Assembly: GCA_013349295.1 (NCBI GenBank)
Contig: DUZW01000020.1
Coordinates: 1 to 56,325, forward strand
Origin: Deltaproteobacteria bacterium
Lineage (GTDB): Bacteria; Desulfobacterota; Desulfobulbia; Desulfobulbales; Desulfurivibrionaceae
Length of the DNA stretch: 56,325 bases
Direction of reading: 5' to 3'
Of the stretch, positions 16,297 to 24,801 are shown one piece after another. Position numbers and translations under genes: made by a program. The notes below the pieces were generated by a model. The model had not been told where the DNA came from. It made no database searches and saw nothing but the letters and a program-made list of their open reading frames with translations. Position 1 is the stretch's first letter. Each line of letters starts with the position of its first letter.

Positions 16297-17574
16297 TTAT
16301 TTTTGCTCCGTGGGACATGATTTGGTGCCTTCCTCTCCTCGCTTGGCACATTCCTCCGCTCGCTTCTTGAACTCTTTCAAGATGGCTTGTTCCTTCTTGT
16401 TCTTCTCAAGATAGCCGGGGGTGGTCTGCCAGTACATCAGGCCGGAGAGCACCAGCAGAATCCAGCCGAATGCGAATTTGAACTGGTCCAGGGTGATCAG
16501 CTCGGTGAGCTTGGGGCCGATGAAACCGCCCAGCAGCATGGCGCAGCCGATGCCGATGCCGAGTTTCCAGTTGATAAACTTGATTTTTGAGTAGTTGTAG
16601 ATGCCGCTGCCCTGGGCGAACAGCACGGTTGGCATGACGGTGCCGGCCACGATGGTGTGGGGCAGGGCCGGGAAGATGGAGACCAGGATAGGGTTAAGGA
16701 TAAAGCCGCCGCCCGCGCCCATGAGCACGCCAAAGATGGCGATGACCAGGGTGAGGAGGAAGGGCCAGAGGAGGTTGATGCTGGTGCCGGCGGTGCTGAG
16801 GTAGACGGTGGGGAAGGAAACGTTGTTCTCAAATGAAGCGACTTCGCTCTTGACCTTTTTGACGGTCTCCTTGTCGCCTTCTTGGATGCGCTCGGTGACT
16901 GCGGTGACGGTGACGTTGTATTTGCCCGGCGCCAGCCCCTTGCGCAGCTTCATCTTGGCGGTGTAGGCCCCATCGGCTGTGGTCTCGACGGTGGCGGCCA
17001 GCAGGTTGTCAACTTTGCGGAAACGTCCCTTTACCAGCTTCATGGACTCACGCTTACTGTCTTTTTCGTTCATGGCATCAAGCAGGTTGCCGCGGGAGCC
17101 GAGGATGCTGGCCATAATAGTGGCTTGGTATCGATCGATTTTGATCTTGGCCGGCGCATTGTAAGCGGCGTTTGCTCCGGTTTTTTTCAGCACCTCGGAA
17201 TATTTCCAGGAACTGCCGTCAGCCTTGGCCTTGTCCAGTTCCGGAGCCATTTCTTTGGGGATGAAAATCTTGTATGCCGCAGGCATTTCGTGGGTCAGAT
17301 AAAACATGTAGGGGACCTTGCCGGTTTTTGGGTCCTTCTTGCTGTCAAAACGGTTGGCTCGTACCTGTTTTTCAACGGAATAGACCTCGACATAGACCTG
17401 GGAACCTGCCGGGGCCTGGCCGCTGACGGTGATCTCCCCGCCGTTGTCAAGAGAGGGCTTGTCGAGGGTAATGGTTGGGGCAGAAGCCTCCTCTTTGGCC
17501 TGTGCCTGCTGGGTGATGGGCAAGACCATCATCGCCAGGGCGAGTAACGGCAACACACTGAACTTGACTTTCAT
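16297..17574 (-). CDS. TauE/SafE-type half-transporter with large extracytoplasmic domain
   Basis: A 425-residue exported membrane protein. It has a signal peptide (about 1-26, ending AQA), then about 240 residues outside the membrane that begin with a bacterial Ig/carboxypeptidase-regulatory-like segment (ITVSGQAPAGSQVYVEVYSVEK). A four-to-five-helix TauE/SafE repeat follows, with family motif GAGGGFILNPILVSIFP and GGFIGPKLTEL. The C-terminal tail is charged and cytoplasmic (LEKNKKEQAILKEFKKR). The ATG at 17574 follows AGGAGGTGGATTGT. It is the first gene of the operon and stands behind a sigma-54 promoter at 17784-17770 with a leader of about 180 nt. The extracytoplasmic part could bind substrate or a partner. 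Confidence 0.88.
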   Translation of the reverse strand: MKVKFSVLPLLALAMMVLPITQQAQAKEEASAPTITLDKPSLDNGGEITVSGQAPAGSQVYVEVYSVEKQVRANRFDSKKDPKTGKVPYMFYLTHEMPAAYKIFIPKEMAPELDKAKADGSSWKYSEVLKKTGANAAYNAPAKIKIDRYQATIMASILGSRGNLLDAMNEKDSKRESMKLVKGRFRKVDNLLAATVETTADGAYTAKMKLRKGLAPGKYNVTVTAVTERIQEGDKETVKKVKSEVASFENNVSFPTVYLSTAGTSINLLWPFLLTLVIAIFGVLMGAGGGFILNPILVSIFPALPHTIVAGTVMPTVLFAQGSGIYNYSKIKFINWKLGIGIGCAMLLGGFIGPKLTELITLDQFKFAFGWILLVLSGLMYWQTTPGYLEKNKKEQAILKEFKKRAEECAKRGEEGTKSCPTEQK

Positions 17575-17769
17575 ACAATCCACCTCCTGTGTGAAATGAA
17601 AATGTCTTAAAAGACGGCTTTTCCCCGAAGTTCTCCCTGTTGTGCCGTTGCACCTCCTTTGTTTTTTCACTGCCTGAAAAGCGCGGACGTTGCTGAACAA
17701 GGTCGTTCGAGCCTGATGCGCATCGGTTTGCCGGGGAGAGTTGTGGGCGCCTCCTCGCTGTTAGGTAAA

Positions 17770-17784
17770 GCAATATTAATGCCA
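17770..17784 (-). promoter_or_regulatory. Sigma-54 (-24/-12) promoter of the tauE-molybdoenzyme operon
   Basis: Minus strand: TGGCAT-N5-TTGCTT (17784-17769), matching the sigma-54 consensus TGGCAC-N5-TTGC(A/T) at the invariant GG and GC dinucleotides with correct spacing. A transcript would start near 17758. A sigma-54 activator gene lies upstream (18015-19478). Confidence 0.8.
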
Positions 17785-17890
17785 ATTCGTCGCTTGGGGG
17801 GAGTGTTTTTTATCTATTCGATTGTGCGTGTATATTTGTATTTATTGCTGTGGGTGGCAGGGAGAAAAATGACTGAAGAATGGCTGGGGT

Positions 17891-17929
17891 GTGCAGCAAA
17901 AAATATGCGCCGCATCTTTTTTGCTGCAC
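17891..17929. promoter_or_regulatory. 39-nt palindrome, candidate enhancer (UAS) for the sigma-54 activator
   Basis: Outer arms GTGCAGCAAAAAA (17891-17903) and TTTTTTGCTGCAC (17917-17929) are perfectly complementary. The inner part ATGCG-C-CGCAT is also palindromic, with one mismatched pair between. It lies about 135 bp upstream of the sigma-54 promoter, a normal enhancer distance. It also lies 85 nt past the activator stop codon, so a 3'-end role is the alternative. A shorter GTGC-TCC-GCAC repeat is at 17973-17983. Confidence 0.55.
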
Positions 17930-18014
17930 TGGATTGTTTCGCGAGAAGCTTCTGGGCGTTGCGGCCTGGAAGGTGCTCCGCACGAAGTGTATCGGCGTCA
18001 TTGCAGCCGGTTTA

Positions 18015-19478
18015 TTAATCTTGAGAGGGGCGAAATTTTTCAGCGATAAGGCCGTGGCGGCGCATGAGTTTTTGAAAGGCCTGGCGGTTCATGCCGCTTG
18101 CCTGGGCTGCGGCTGTTACATTGCCGCTGTTTTGCTGCAGGGCGTTGGCAAGATAGGCGGCGGAGAAATCCTCCACCAACCGCTGTTTGGCAAGGTTGTA
18201 GTCCAGGGTGTGCAGATTTTCGATAATCGGCCTGGAGACGGAAGCTTCCGGTTCCATCAGCTGCATTGCGGAGATGGGGCTGCCGTCGGCAAGCAACACC
18301 GCTCGTTTGAGCACATTCTGGAGCTCCCGGACGTTCCCTTTCCAGGGCCGCTTTACCAGGGCGGGTAGTGCATCCGAGGCAAAGACCTGGACACCGCGGT
18401 CATATTCCTGGGCAAAGGCTGCGAGAAAATGCTGGGCCAGGGGTGGGATGTCTTCCGGGCGCTGCCGCAAGGGGGGCATGGTGATGGTCACCACGTTGAG
18501 GCGGTAGAAAAGGTCTTCCCGGAAAAGCCCCTGACGCATTTTTTCCTCCAGATCCTGATTGGTGGAGGCCAGCACCCGGACATCCACGGCCAGGCTTTTT
18601 GTCTGGCCCAGGGGCATGATCTCTTTTTCCTGAAGCACCCGGAGGAGCTTGGTTTGGAGGGCAATGGGAAGATCGCCTATTTCGTCAAGCAGGAGGGTTG
18701 AGCCGTTGGCTTCGAGAAACAGCCCTTTTTTGTCATGGGTCGCCCCGGAAAAAGCGCCCCTGGCATAGCCGAAGAGTTCGCTTTCCAGGATCTGTTCCGG
18801 CAGGGCGGGGCAGTTCACCGTGACCATGGGTTTTTTGTTTCTCGTACTCATCCCGTGCAGGGCTCGAGCGGTCAGTTCCTTGCCCGTGCCGGATTCGCCC
18901 CGGATCAGGACGGTGACATCGGTATCGGCAATCCGGCTGATCAGCCCGTAGACTTCCTTGATTTTCGAGGAGGTGCCGATGAAGCCGGGAAATGATCCCT
19001 GGGCGGCCAGCCGATTCTGGAGGTGTCGGTTTTTTTCCAGCAGGCAAAGGTGTTCCAGGCAGCGTTGCAGAATATGAAGCAGGTGCTCATTGTCAAATGG
19101 CTTCTGGATAAAATCATAGGCCCCGTTTTTCAGGGCGGCAATGGCGGATTCCACAGTGCCGTAACCGCTCATCATGATCACGGCGATGGCCGGATGCTGC
19201 TGCTTGATCTGTTGAAGCAGCGCAAGGCCGTCCAGCCCCGGCATCTTGATGTCGGTCAGCACGATGTCCGGCTGCCACTCTTGCAAAAGCTGCCAGGCTT
19301 TTTCGCCGGAGGAGGCGGTTTTCACCTCGCAGCGATATTTTTTGCGTATGATCCGCTCAAGCATGGAGAGCATGTCGGGGTCATCATCAACGATGAGGGC
19401 CGAGGCGACAAATTCACCCTCCTGGCAGGAAAAATCGGGTTGTGCAGCGGTCACGCAATCATCTCCGGCAAGAGTCAT
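18015..19478 (-). CDS. NtrC-family sigma-54-dependent response regulator
   Basis: A 487-residue transcription activator. It has a receiver at about residues 26-145 (LIVDDDPD, phospho-Asp in VLTDIKMPG, KPFDN). The AAA+ domain at about 165-400 carries Walker A GESGTGKE, the sigma-54 contact loop GAFSGA (a Thr to Ser variant of GAFTGA), Walker B LLLDEIGDL and VRELQNVLKRA. A Fis-type helix-turn-helix closes the protein (NVTAAAQASGMNRQAFQKLM). The start is either the ATG at 19478 or the GTG at 19454, which has GGAG 8 nt upstream; the receiver is complete with either. It is on the same strand as the tauE-molybdoenzyme operon, which has a matching sigma-54 promoter. It is divergent from the membrane protein-kinase-receiver operon at 19656. 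Confidence 0.92.
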   Translation of the reverse strand: MTLAGDDCVTAAQPDFSCQEGEFVASALIVDDDPDMLSMLERIIRKKYRCEVKTASSGEKAWQLLQEWQPDIVLTDIKMPGLDGLALLQQIKQQHPAIAVIMMSGYGTVESAIAALKNGAYDFIQKPFDNEHLLHILQRCLEHLCLLEKNRHLQNRLAAQGSFPGFIGTSSKIKEVYGLISRIADTDVTVLIRGESGTGKELTARALHGMSTRNKKPMVTVNCPALPEQILESELFGYARGAFSGATHDKKGLFLEANGSTLLLDEIGDLPIALQTKLLRVLQEKEIMPLGQTKSLAVDVRVLASTNQDLEEKMRQGLFREDLFYRLNVVTITMPPLRQRPEDIPPLAQHFLAAFAQEYDRGVQVFASDALPALVKRPWKGNVRELQNVLKRAVLLADGSPISAMQLMEPEASVSRPIIENLHTLDYNLAKQRLVEDFSAAYLANALQQNSGNVTAAAQASGMNRQAFQKLMRRHGLIAEKFRPSQD

Positions 19479-19655
19479 GGAAGGGGGCGAGTTTTGCGCC
19501 TCTCTTTATTGAATGCACCATTTCCCGTGAAAAATCAACATGTTCTTGCCGGTGTTCGTGGCACGCTTCGCCGGTTATCGCTTGCGTCCGCCGGGACAAG
19601 CTGCTAATTGTAATGGTGTCTCATGCGCATTCTGAACAGTGGTGGAGGATTTTCG

Positions 19656-20132
19656 ATGAAACGATACGCTTTCCTGCTGGGGTGTGTTTGGCAGCTTTGC
19701 TGGATTGCCCCGGCCTGGGCGGTTCAGGGGCATGGGGAAGCGGAAGGCCCCGTGGCTCACCTGATGGCACACCTGCTGCTATTCGTGGCCCTGCTGCTGT
19801 TCTTGTATGTCCTGCACACTAAGCCGCCGGACACCGGGTTGTCTTGGAAATCCCTCAAGCTGTCGCTGCTTTTTTTTCTCCTCTGGGACCTGGATCATCT
19901 GTTTATCCACTGGGTTGCCGGAGGGATGTATGCCGATGTCAGAGGTTCCGGCGTCAGTCTGGTGGGGGATTATTTCGTCGGCTCCCGAGCCCTGCTTGAT
20001 TTCATCTATTATCTGGGGCGGTTTGATCATCTGCTCTGTGTTCCGGCCCTTTGGTTTTTCACCATCTCTCTGCGTGATTTCTGCATAGTCATCGAAAAGC
20101 GGCGGCAGAGCCGGGGCGGGCAGGTTTCCTGA
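19656..20132 (+). CDS. Small exported/membrane protein preceding the histidine kinase
   Basis: A 158-residue protein with an N-terminal signal sequence (MKRYAFLLGCVWQL..., cleavage likely after AWA). One hydrophobic helix lies at about residues 38-55 and a second at about 70-88, followed by conserved-looking polar segments (WDLDHLFIHW, GRFDHLLCVPALWFF). Histidines and acidic residues near the membrane face could bind metal or haem, but no established motif is present. The ATG at 19656 has GGAGG 8 nt upstream. Its stop shares bases with the start of the kinase gene (TGATG), so the two are translationally coupled. I do not recognise the family; a sensory partner of the kinase is a reasonable inference. 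Confidence 0.75.
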   Translation: MKRYAFLLGCVWQLCWIAPAWAVQGHGEAEGPVAHLMAHLLLFVALLLFLYVLHTKPPDTGLSWKSLKLSLLFFLLWDLDHLFIHWVAGGMYADVRGSGVSLVGDYFVGSRALLDFIYYLGRFDHLLCVPALWFFTISLRDFCIVIEKRRQSRGGQVS

Positions 20133-21706
20133 TGGAAGAAGCCTTGATCCTCCCCCTGTTTCCCGTCTATCTGGCGGACTATCTCGGCGCCACCATGATG
20201 GTGATTTTCGCCTTCTGCTCCCTGTTTTATGCCAAGCGTCTTACCCGGCTGGAACCGAAAAGTATTCTCTGGGCGTATTTCTTCTGGTTTTCCCTGGTGA
20301 TGGTGATCTTTTCCATTTCCCGCGGGGTGGGACATCTTCTGCCCTATGTGTTCCGTCTTGCCCACCTGTCGGAGCTGTGGGATACTCTTGATCCTTACAG
20401 CGGCGGGCTGAACACCATCGCCCTTTGCGGAGTGGCGATCCTGACCCTCCACTATCACAGTACGGCGATCCTCATCGACAGGGCCAAAAGCGATGCCCTC
20501 TCCCTGGAGATTGCCAATGAACGGCTCAAGGAGGCCCATGCCGACCTCTCCCGCCTGAACCAGACCCTGGAGGAGCAGGTGGAAGAGCGCACCCACGATC
20601 TGCGGCTGTCCGAGGAAAAATTTCGCGGCTTTTTTGAAGGCTCGAAGGACATGATCTATTTCTGTGACGGGTCGGGCCGGTTGTGCGACATCAACGAGAG
20701 CGGCCTGCATCTCCTGGGGGTCGAGCGACGGCAGGATATTCTCGGTCAACCACTGGCCGAGTTCTTTCTCGACCGGCAGCGTGGAGCGCAGTATCGCGCC
20801 CTGTTGGCCTCGGATGGGCTGGTCAAGGATTTTGAGGCGGAGTTCGTCGGCAGGGAGGATGGCCCTTTATATCTGATGATCACCGCCTCCGCCATTACGG
20901 ATCGAGTCGGATCTCTCCAAGGTTGTCAGGGAATTGCCAAGGATCTCACCCATTTCAAGAAAATGATGGAGCAGCTGGTGCATTCCGAAAAGATGACCTC
21001 GGTGGGGCAGCTTGCCGCCGGGGTTGCCCACGAAATCAATACCCCGCTCGGGATCATCCTCGGTTATGCCCAGCTTCTGGAAGAGGATTTCCCGAAGGAA
21101 ACCGAGGTGAACGAGACCCTGCGGATCATCGAGAAACAGGCCAAGATTTGCAGGCGGATCGTTGCCGATCTGCTGAATTTCTCCCGGCATGCCCAGGAGC
21201 ACAACAAACTGTATGGCGATCTCAACCAGTGCCTGGAGGAGGTGCTGGCCATTGTCAACCATACCCTGAACATGGATCATATCTTCATCCATCGTTGCCT
21301 TGCCGAGAATCTGCCTAAAACCTGTTTTGATAACGAGCGGCTGCGCCAGGTTTTTGTCAACCTGCTGACCAACGCCCATCATGCCATCGGCAGTGAAGGG
21401 ATCATCGGGGTATGGACCCGCTGGTATCCGGAGAGCGGGCAGATCGAGGTCGTCATCGGCGATTCCGGCTCCGGCATCCCACAGGATCAGCTGGGGAGGA
21501 TCTTTGATCCTTTTTACACCACCAAGGGGGTTGGAAAGGGTACCGGGCTGGGGTTGTCCGTTTCCTTCGGCATCATTCAGGATCATAACGGGAGGATCGA
21601 GGTTAAATCTCCACCGCTCGAGCCGGAGTTTGTCACTCTGGATATGCACACGACCTTTCACATCTTTCTGCCGATCATTTCCGCTGTTCAGGAAAAGGAG
21701 CAATAA
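20132..21706 (+). CDS. Membrane histidine kinase with PAS domain
   Basis: A 524-residue sensor kinase. The N-terminal 120 residues hold four hydrophobic helices with little periplasmic loop, so it may sense within the membrane or through the small membrane protein encoded just before it. A coiled coil follows, then a PAS domain at about residues 160-280, a HisKA box with phosphoacceptor His in AAGVAHEINTPLG, and a HATPase domain ([37 protein letters not shown]). It is followed after 4 nt by a single receiver and is divergent from a sigma-54 response regulator. Both are plausible phosphotransfer targets, as is the receiver at 15359. Confidence 0.9.
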   Translation: MEEALILPLFPVYLADYLGATMMVIFAFCSLFYAKRLTRLEPKSILWAYFFWFSLVMVIFSISRGVGHLLPYVFRLAHLSELWDTLDPYSGGLNTIALCGVAILTLHYHSTAILIDRAKSDALSLEIANERLKEAHADLSRLNQTLEEQVEERTHDLRLSEEKFRGFFEGSKDMIYFCDGSGRLCDINESGLHLLGVERRQDILGQPLAEFFLDRQRGAQYRALLASDGLVKDFEAEFVGREDGPLYLMITASAITDRVGSLQGCQGIAKDLTHFKKMMEQLVHSEKMTSVGQLAAGVAHEINTPLGIILGYAQLLEEDFPKETEVNETLRIIEKQAKICRRIVADLLNFSRHAQEHNKLYGDLNQCLEEVLAIVNHTLNMDHIFIHRCLAENLPKTCFDNERLRQVFVNLLTNAHHAIGSEGIIGVWTRWYPESGQIEVVIGDSGSGIPQDQLGRIFDPFYTTKGVGKGTGLGLSVSFGIIQDHNGRIEVKSPPLEPEFVTLDMHTTFHIFLPIISAVQEKEQ

Positions 21707-21710
21707 CGAG

Positions 21711-22082
21711 GTGGCGCGGATTCTGGTTTTGGATGATGTAAGGGATGCGGGGGTTCTGATCCAGAGGATTCTTCAGAAGAAGGGGCATGTGGTGCATGTG
21801 TTCCATGACGAGGACGAGGCCCTTCGTTTCACCGAGAAAAACCCTGTGGATCTGGCGATTCTCGACATGAATCTGCGCAAGATGGACGGCCTTGGGGTGC
21901 TGCGTGAAATGCGGAAGGCGCTGCCGCGGATGTCGGCCATCATGCTTACCGGTTTGCCGGACGTCGATATGGCCCGGCAGGCTTTTTCCCTTGGGGTCGT
22001 GGCGTATTGCGCCAAGCCCATCGATAAAGACAGATTGGAAGAGAAGGTTGTCGAGGCCCTGCTGGAAAAGGCGGTTTTTTAG
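21711..22082 (+). CDS. Single-domain response regulator (kinase-linked copy)
   Basis: A 123-residue receiver without output domain: VLDDV acidic pair, Asp in LAILDMNLRK, Thr in MLTGLPD, and Lys in CAKPID. The GTG at 21711 is used because it follows the kinase stop by 4 nt and GGAAAAGGAG lies upstream. It is a clear paralogue of the receiver at 15359-15760, with the same LDDV.DA.VL.QRIL.KKGH beginning and the same ending. The pair therefore brackets the activator and the operon. It is convergent with the YkgJ-like gene; a small GCTCCG/CGGAGC hairpin lies at 22099-22115. Confidence 0.88.
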   Translation: MARILVLDDVRDAGVLIQRILQKKGHVVHVFHDEDEALRFTEKNPVDLAILDMNLRKMDGLGVLREMRKALPRMSAIMLTGLPDVDMARQAFSLGVVAYCAKPIDKDRLEEKVVEALLEKAVF

Positions 22083-22124
22083 GGGCGGTAAGTCTTCGGC
22101 TCCGGGCCACGGAGCGTCTGGGGA

Positions 22125-22652
22125 TCAGACCAGCGGCGGGCCGGGGCAGGCAATCTCCCGGAGGGGGATGCGTCTGTCCGGGGGGAGTCCCTGTTCCCTG
22201 CACCAGGCGAGATTGATTTCAAAGAGGCGATCGTTGAATTCGTCCATGAACAGGAGCAGTTCCGGGGCAAAGTCATAGTCGTCCGGAAAATTCAGCGGAC
22301 AGGCCGAGACCTCGATGGCCTCGCGCTCTTCGTCTATATAGGCCAGGGGCAATCCCTGGGTTCGGCAGATGACCGGGCGGGCCGCATAGACGCTGCAGAG
22401 ATCATCAATGAGCAGGGGGCAGCGGTCAATGCGTTCCGCAAGGTTGCGGCTCAACTGGTTCCGGTTGGCCGGGGGCAGGGCGTCAATGGCTTCCCGCACG
22501 CAGGCGGCTTCAATGGGCAGGATGTTGAAGGGTGCGCAGCAGGAGGCGCAGCCCGGTCCGCAGGAGAGGTTTGCGGCGTGTATCTTCCCTACGCGGGAGA
22601 TCTCCTCCTCAAGGTCGGCAAGCAGTTGATGGTAGTCTTGGATGCAGGTCAT
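22125..22652 (-). CDS. YkgJ-family cysteine-cluster protein
   Basis: A 175-residue cytoplasmic protein with the Cys pattern of the YkgJ/CxxCxxCC family: CGPGCASCC at about residues 31-39, CPLL and LCSVYAARPVICRTQG in the middle, and ACPLNF later. These cysteines are thought to bind zinc or iron, and the biochemical role is unknown. Start at the ATG at 22652; no strong ribosome binding site is visible. It stands alone between the receiver and the diguanylate cyclase. Confidence 0.8.
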   Translation of the reverse strand: MTCIQDYHQLLADLEEEISRVGKIHAANLSCGPGCASCCAPFNILPIEAACVREAIDALPPANRNQLSRNLAERIDRCPLLIDDLCSVYAARPVICRTQGLPLAYIDEEREAIEVSACPLNFPDDYDFAPELLLFMDEFNDRLFEINLAWCREQGLPPDRRIPLREIACPGPPLV

Positions 22653-22752
22653 GGTGCAGTCATAATAAAAAAGGCTGGGGAAAATTTTCTGTAAACAGGT
22701 TCGGCCGGGTGCAGTCGTTCTTGGTAAGTTTTAACAGCTCCTTCCCACGCTG

Positions 22753-24801
22753 TTACGCCTTTTGGCCCGGACCCGGATCAGTCTCGTCGGCCGCGTTGAT
22801 GTACGGAAAATACTCCCGATCCGCCTCAAGCATATGCAGCATAACCACCTCGTATGCGAGAAACTGGAAAACATCGCCCACCGTGAGGGTGGATGCCTTG
22901 AACTCCTCCGCCAGTTTGAGCCCTTTGGTGAGCAGCTTGCCGTGTTCGGCAACGTGTTGATCCAGGCCGGGAAAGTTTGCGCTCTTCAGGATGAATTCTT
23001 CATCGTGGAAGTGCTGGCTGACATCGTCAAGCAGTCGGGTAATGATCCTGGAAATCTGTGAGGATGGACCAGCCGAGAGAACCGCTTCCAGCAGCTCATT
23101 GGAGATGTCCAAGAGGGACCGATGCTGTGAGTCGATTAGTTGGTTGCCGCAACAGAAGGATTCTTTCCAGGTCAGTTGCACCAGATTGCGTTTGATTTCT
23201 TCCTCGACTTCAAGTGGAAGGATGAATTCCACCCGATTGCGGCCTGCGGATTTGGCCAGGTAGAGCAGTTCATCCGCCTGGGTCACGATGTCAACGGCGG
23301 ATCCGTCCGCACTGCATTTTACTGTTGCAACACCCAGGCTGGCGGTAACGCAGTCCGCCACCTTCGAGCATTTATGGGGGATGGCACGGGCCATGAGCTC
23401 CAGGCGGATCTTCTCGGCGATGGCAACCGCGCCACGGCTGTCTGTCTCCGGCAGGATGCAGGCGAATTCTTCCCCGCCATACCGGGCGACCAGATCAGTC
23501 GAACGGGTAATGCAATCAGTCATTACTTGGGCAACCTGTTGCAGGCATTCGTCACCGTTAATATGTCCGTAACAGTCATTGAACGATTTAAAGTAGTCGA
23601 TGTCCAACAGGATCAGCGACAGTTTCGCCCCTGAGCGGGCATGTCTGGCATATTCCTGTGTCAGCACCTTGTCGAAATACCTTCGATTGGCTATTTCCGT
23701 CAAGCCATCGGTGTTGCTCAGGGCTTCAAGTTTGCGGTTGGACTCCTCCAGCGCCTCCTCCGCCCGTTTGCGCTCGGTTATCTCCTGGAAACTTTCAACG
23801 CAGCCGAACGCGCTTCCCCTGGCATCGTACAGCGGTTTGGCGCTGACGATGAAGTGCCGGGATACCCCGGCAAACACCTTGACGGTTTCGTAAGTGTAAC
23901 CGTTCGCTCCTCCCATGATCCGGGTGAGTGGGCAATTTTCAGTGTGGCACGATGTTCCCGGCCGGTGCTCATGGCATTTGATCGGTTTTTTGTTGTCCGG
24001 ACGGGCGCCGAACTCTGCCCAGTAGGATTCGTTCGCCATCAGGATCGTATAATGTCTATCGGTAACGCAGGTCGGAACCGGGCTGTTGAAGGTCGCATCG
24101 AACAGCCGTTGTTTTCGCTCATAAAGGGTGGTGCCGATGAAGATAAAGATGAGGCCGATGACAGCCACAGAGCCGAAGCCGATAAAGAGGTAGAGGTGGG
24201 TGTGGGTGGAGTAGGGGAGGGAAATACTGAGGCCGCCACGGATATCCCCCACCTTGTATCCTTGTTGGGCGTGACAGGCGAGGCACTCGGGTCCGGTAAG
24301 GAGAGGGGCCATATAGCGAAACCAGGTGATGTCGCCATCCTCGAAGAACTCGCCATGCTCCTTGCTTCCCTGCTCAAAGGATTTAAGCCATCTTTCTTCC
24401 CATTTCGTCGCCTTGTTCTCGGGCCTGATCGGCTTGAGACTGGTGATGTGGAACTGAATGCCGGTTTTGTTTTTTTTCGCCAGTTCCGCGATCTGCCGGG
24501 TCATGTAGGAGGGGTTGATCTTGGTCAGTCTGAGTCCGTTGTCGGCTGTCAGGTCACGGCCTTTGGACTGCAGATATTTGTTTGGTTGGGTGAGGGGGGT
24601 GATCGGGACATAGACCCCGCCGTGGAAGGCATTCCACATACGGGTGATTACGATTTGTTGGAAAAAAGCGCTGGCGGTGCTTTGCGCCAACCGTTTTTCC
24701 TCCCGCCGACTGCCGACTTCCATCCAGTAGAGGAAAGAACCGAGGAGGCAAATCCAGGCAGTCATCATAATCAGTAGCAGGTTTCCCTTGCTGCCTTTCA
24801 T
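22753..24801 (-). CDS. Haem-binding DUF3365/PAS/GGDEF/hemerythrin sensor diguanylate cyclase
   Basis: A 682-residue inner-membrane protein predicted to make cyclic di-GMP. The first membrane helix is at about 7-25. The periplasmic Tll0287-like (DUF3365) domain, about 30-200, has a c-type haem motif CLACH at 173-177. A second membrane helix spans about 203-223. A PAS domain, about 230-345, is rich in Cys/His (CHEHRPGTSCHTENC). The GGDEF domain, about 365-525, has an intact active site GGEEF (442-446) and LDIDYFKSFND. The C-terminal bacteriohemerythrin domain, from about 550, has ligands in DSQHRSLLD, HDEEF, DQHVAEHG and HMLEADREYF. Three potential redox or oxygen sensors on one cyclase suggest tuning to O2 or redox. 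The start follows AAGGAGTTTCTCG. Confidence 0.9.
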   Translation of the reverse strand: MKGSKGNLLLIMMTAWICLLGSFLYWMEVGSRREEKRLAQSTASAFFQQIVITRMWNAFHGGVYVPITPLTQPNKYLQSKGRDLTADNGLRLTKINPSYMTRQIAELAKKNKTGIQFHITSLKPIRPENKATKWEERWLKSFEQGSKEHGEFFEDGDITWFRYMAPLLTGPECLACHAQQGYKVGDIRGGLSISLPYSTHTHLYLFIGFGSVAVIGLIFIFIGTTLYERKQRLFDATFNSPVPTCVTDRHYTILMANESYWAEFGARPDNKKPIKCHEHRPGTSCHTENCPLTRIMGGANGYTYETVKVFAGVSRHFIVSAKPLYDARGSAFGCVESFQEITERKRAEEALEESNRKLEALSNTDGLTEIANRRYFDKVLTQEYARHARSGAKLSLILLDIDYFKSFNDCYGHINGDECLQQVAQVMTDCITRSTDLVARYGGEEFACILPETDSRGAVAIAEKIRLELMARAIPHKCSKVADCVTASLGVATVKCSADGSAVDIVTQADELLYLAKSAGRNRVEFILPLEVEEEIKRNLVQLTWKESFCCGNQLIDSQHRSLLDISNELLEAVLSAGPSSQISRIITRLLDDVSQHFHDEEFILKSANFPGLDQHVAEHGKLLTKGLKLAEEFKASTLTVGDVFQFLAYEVVMLHMLEADREYFPYINAADETDPGPGQKA

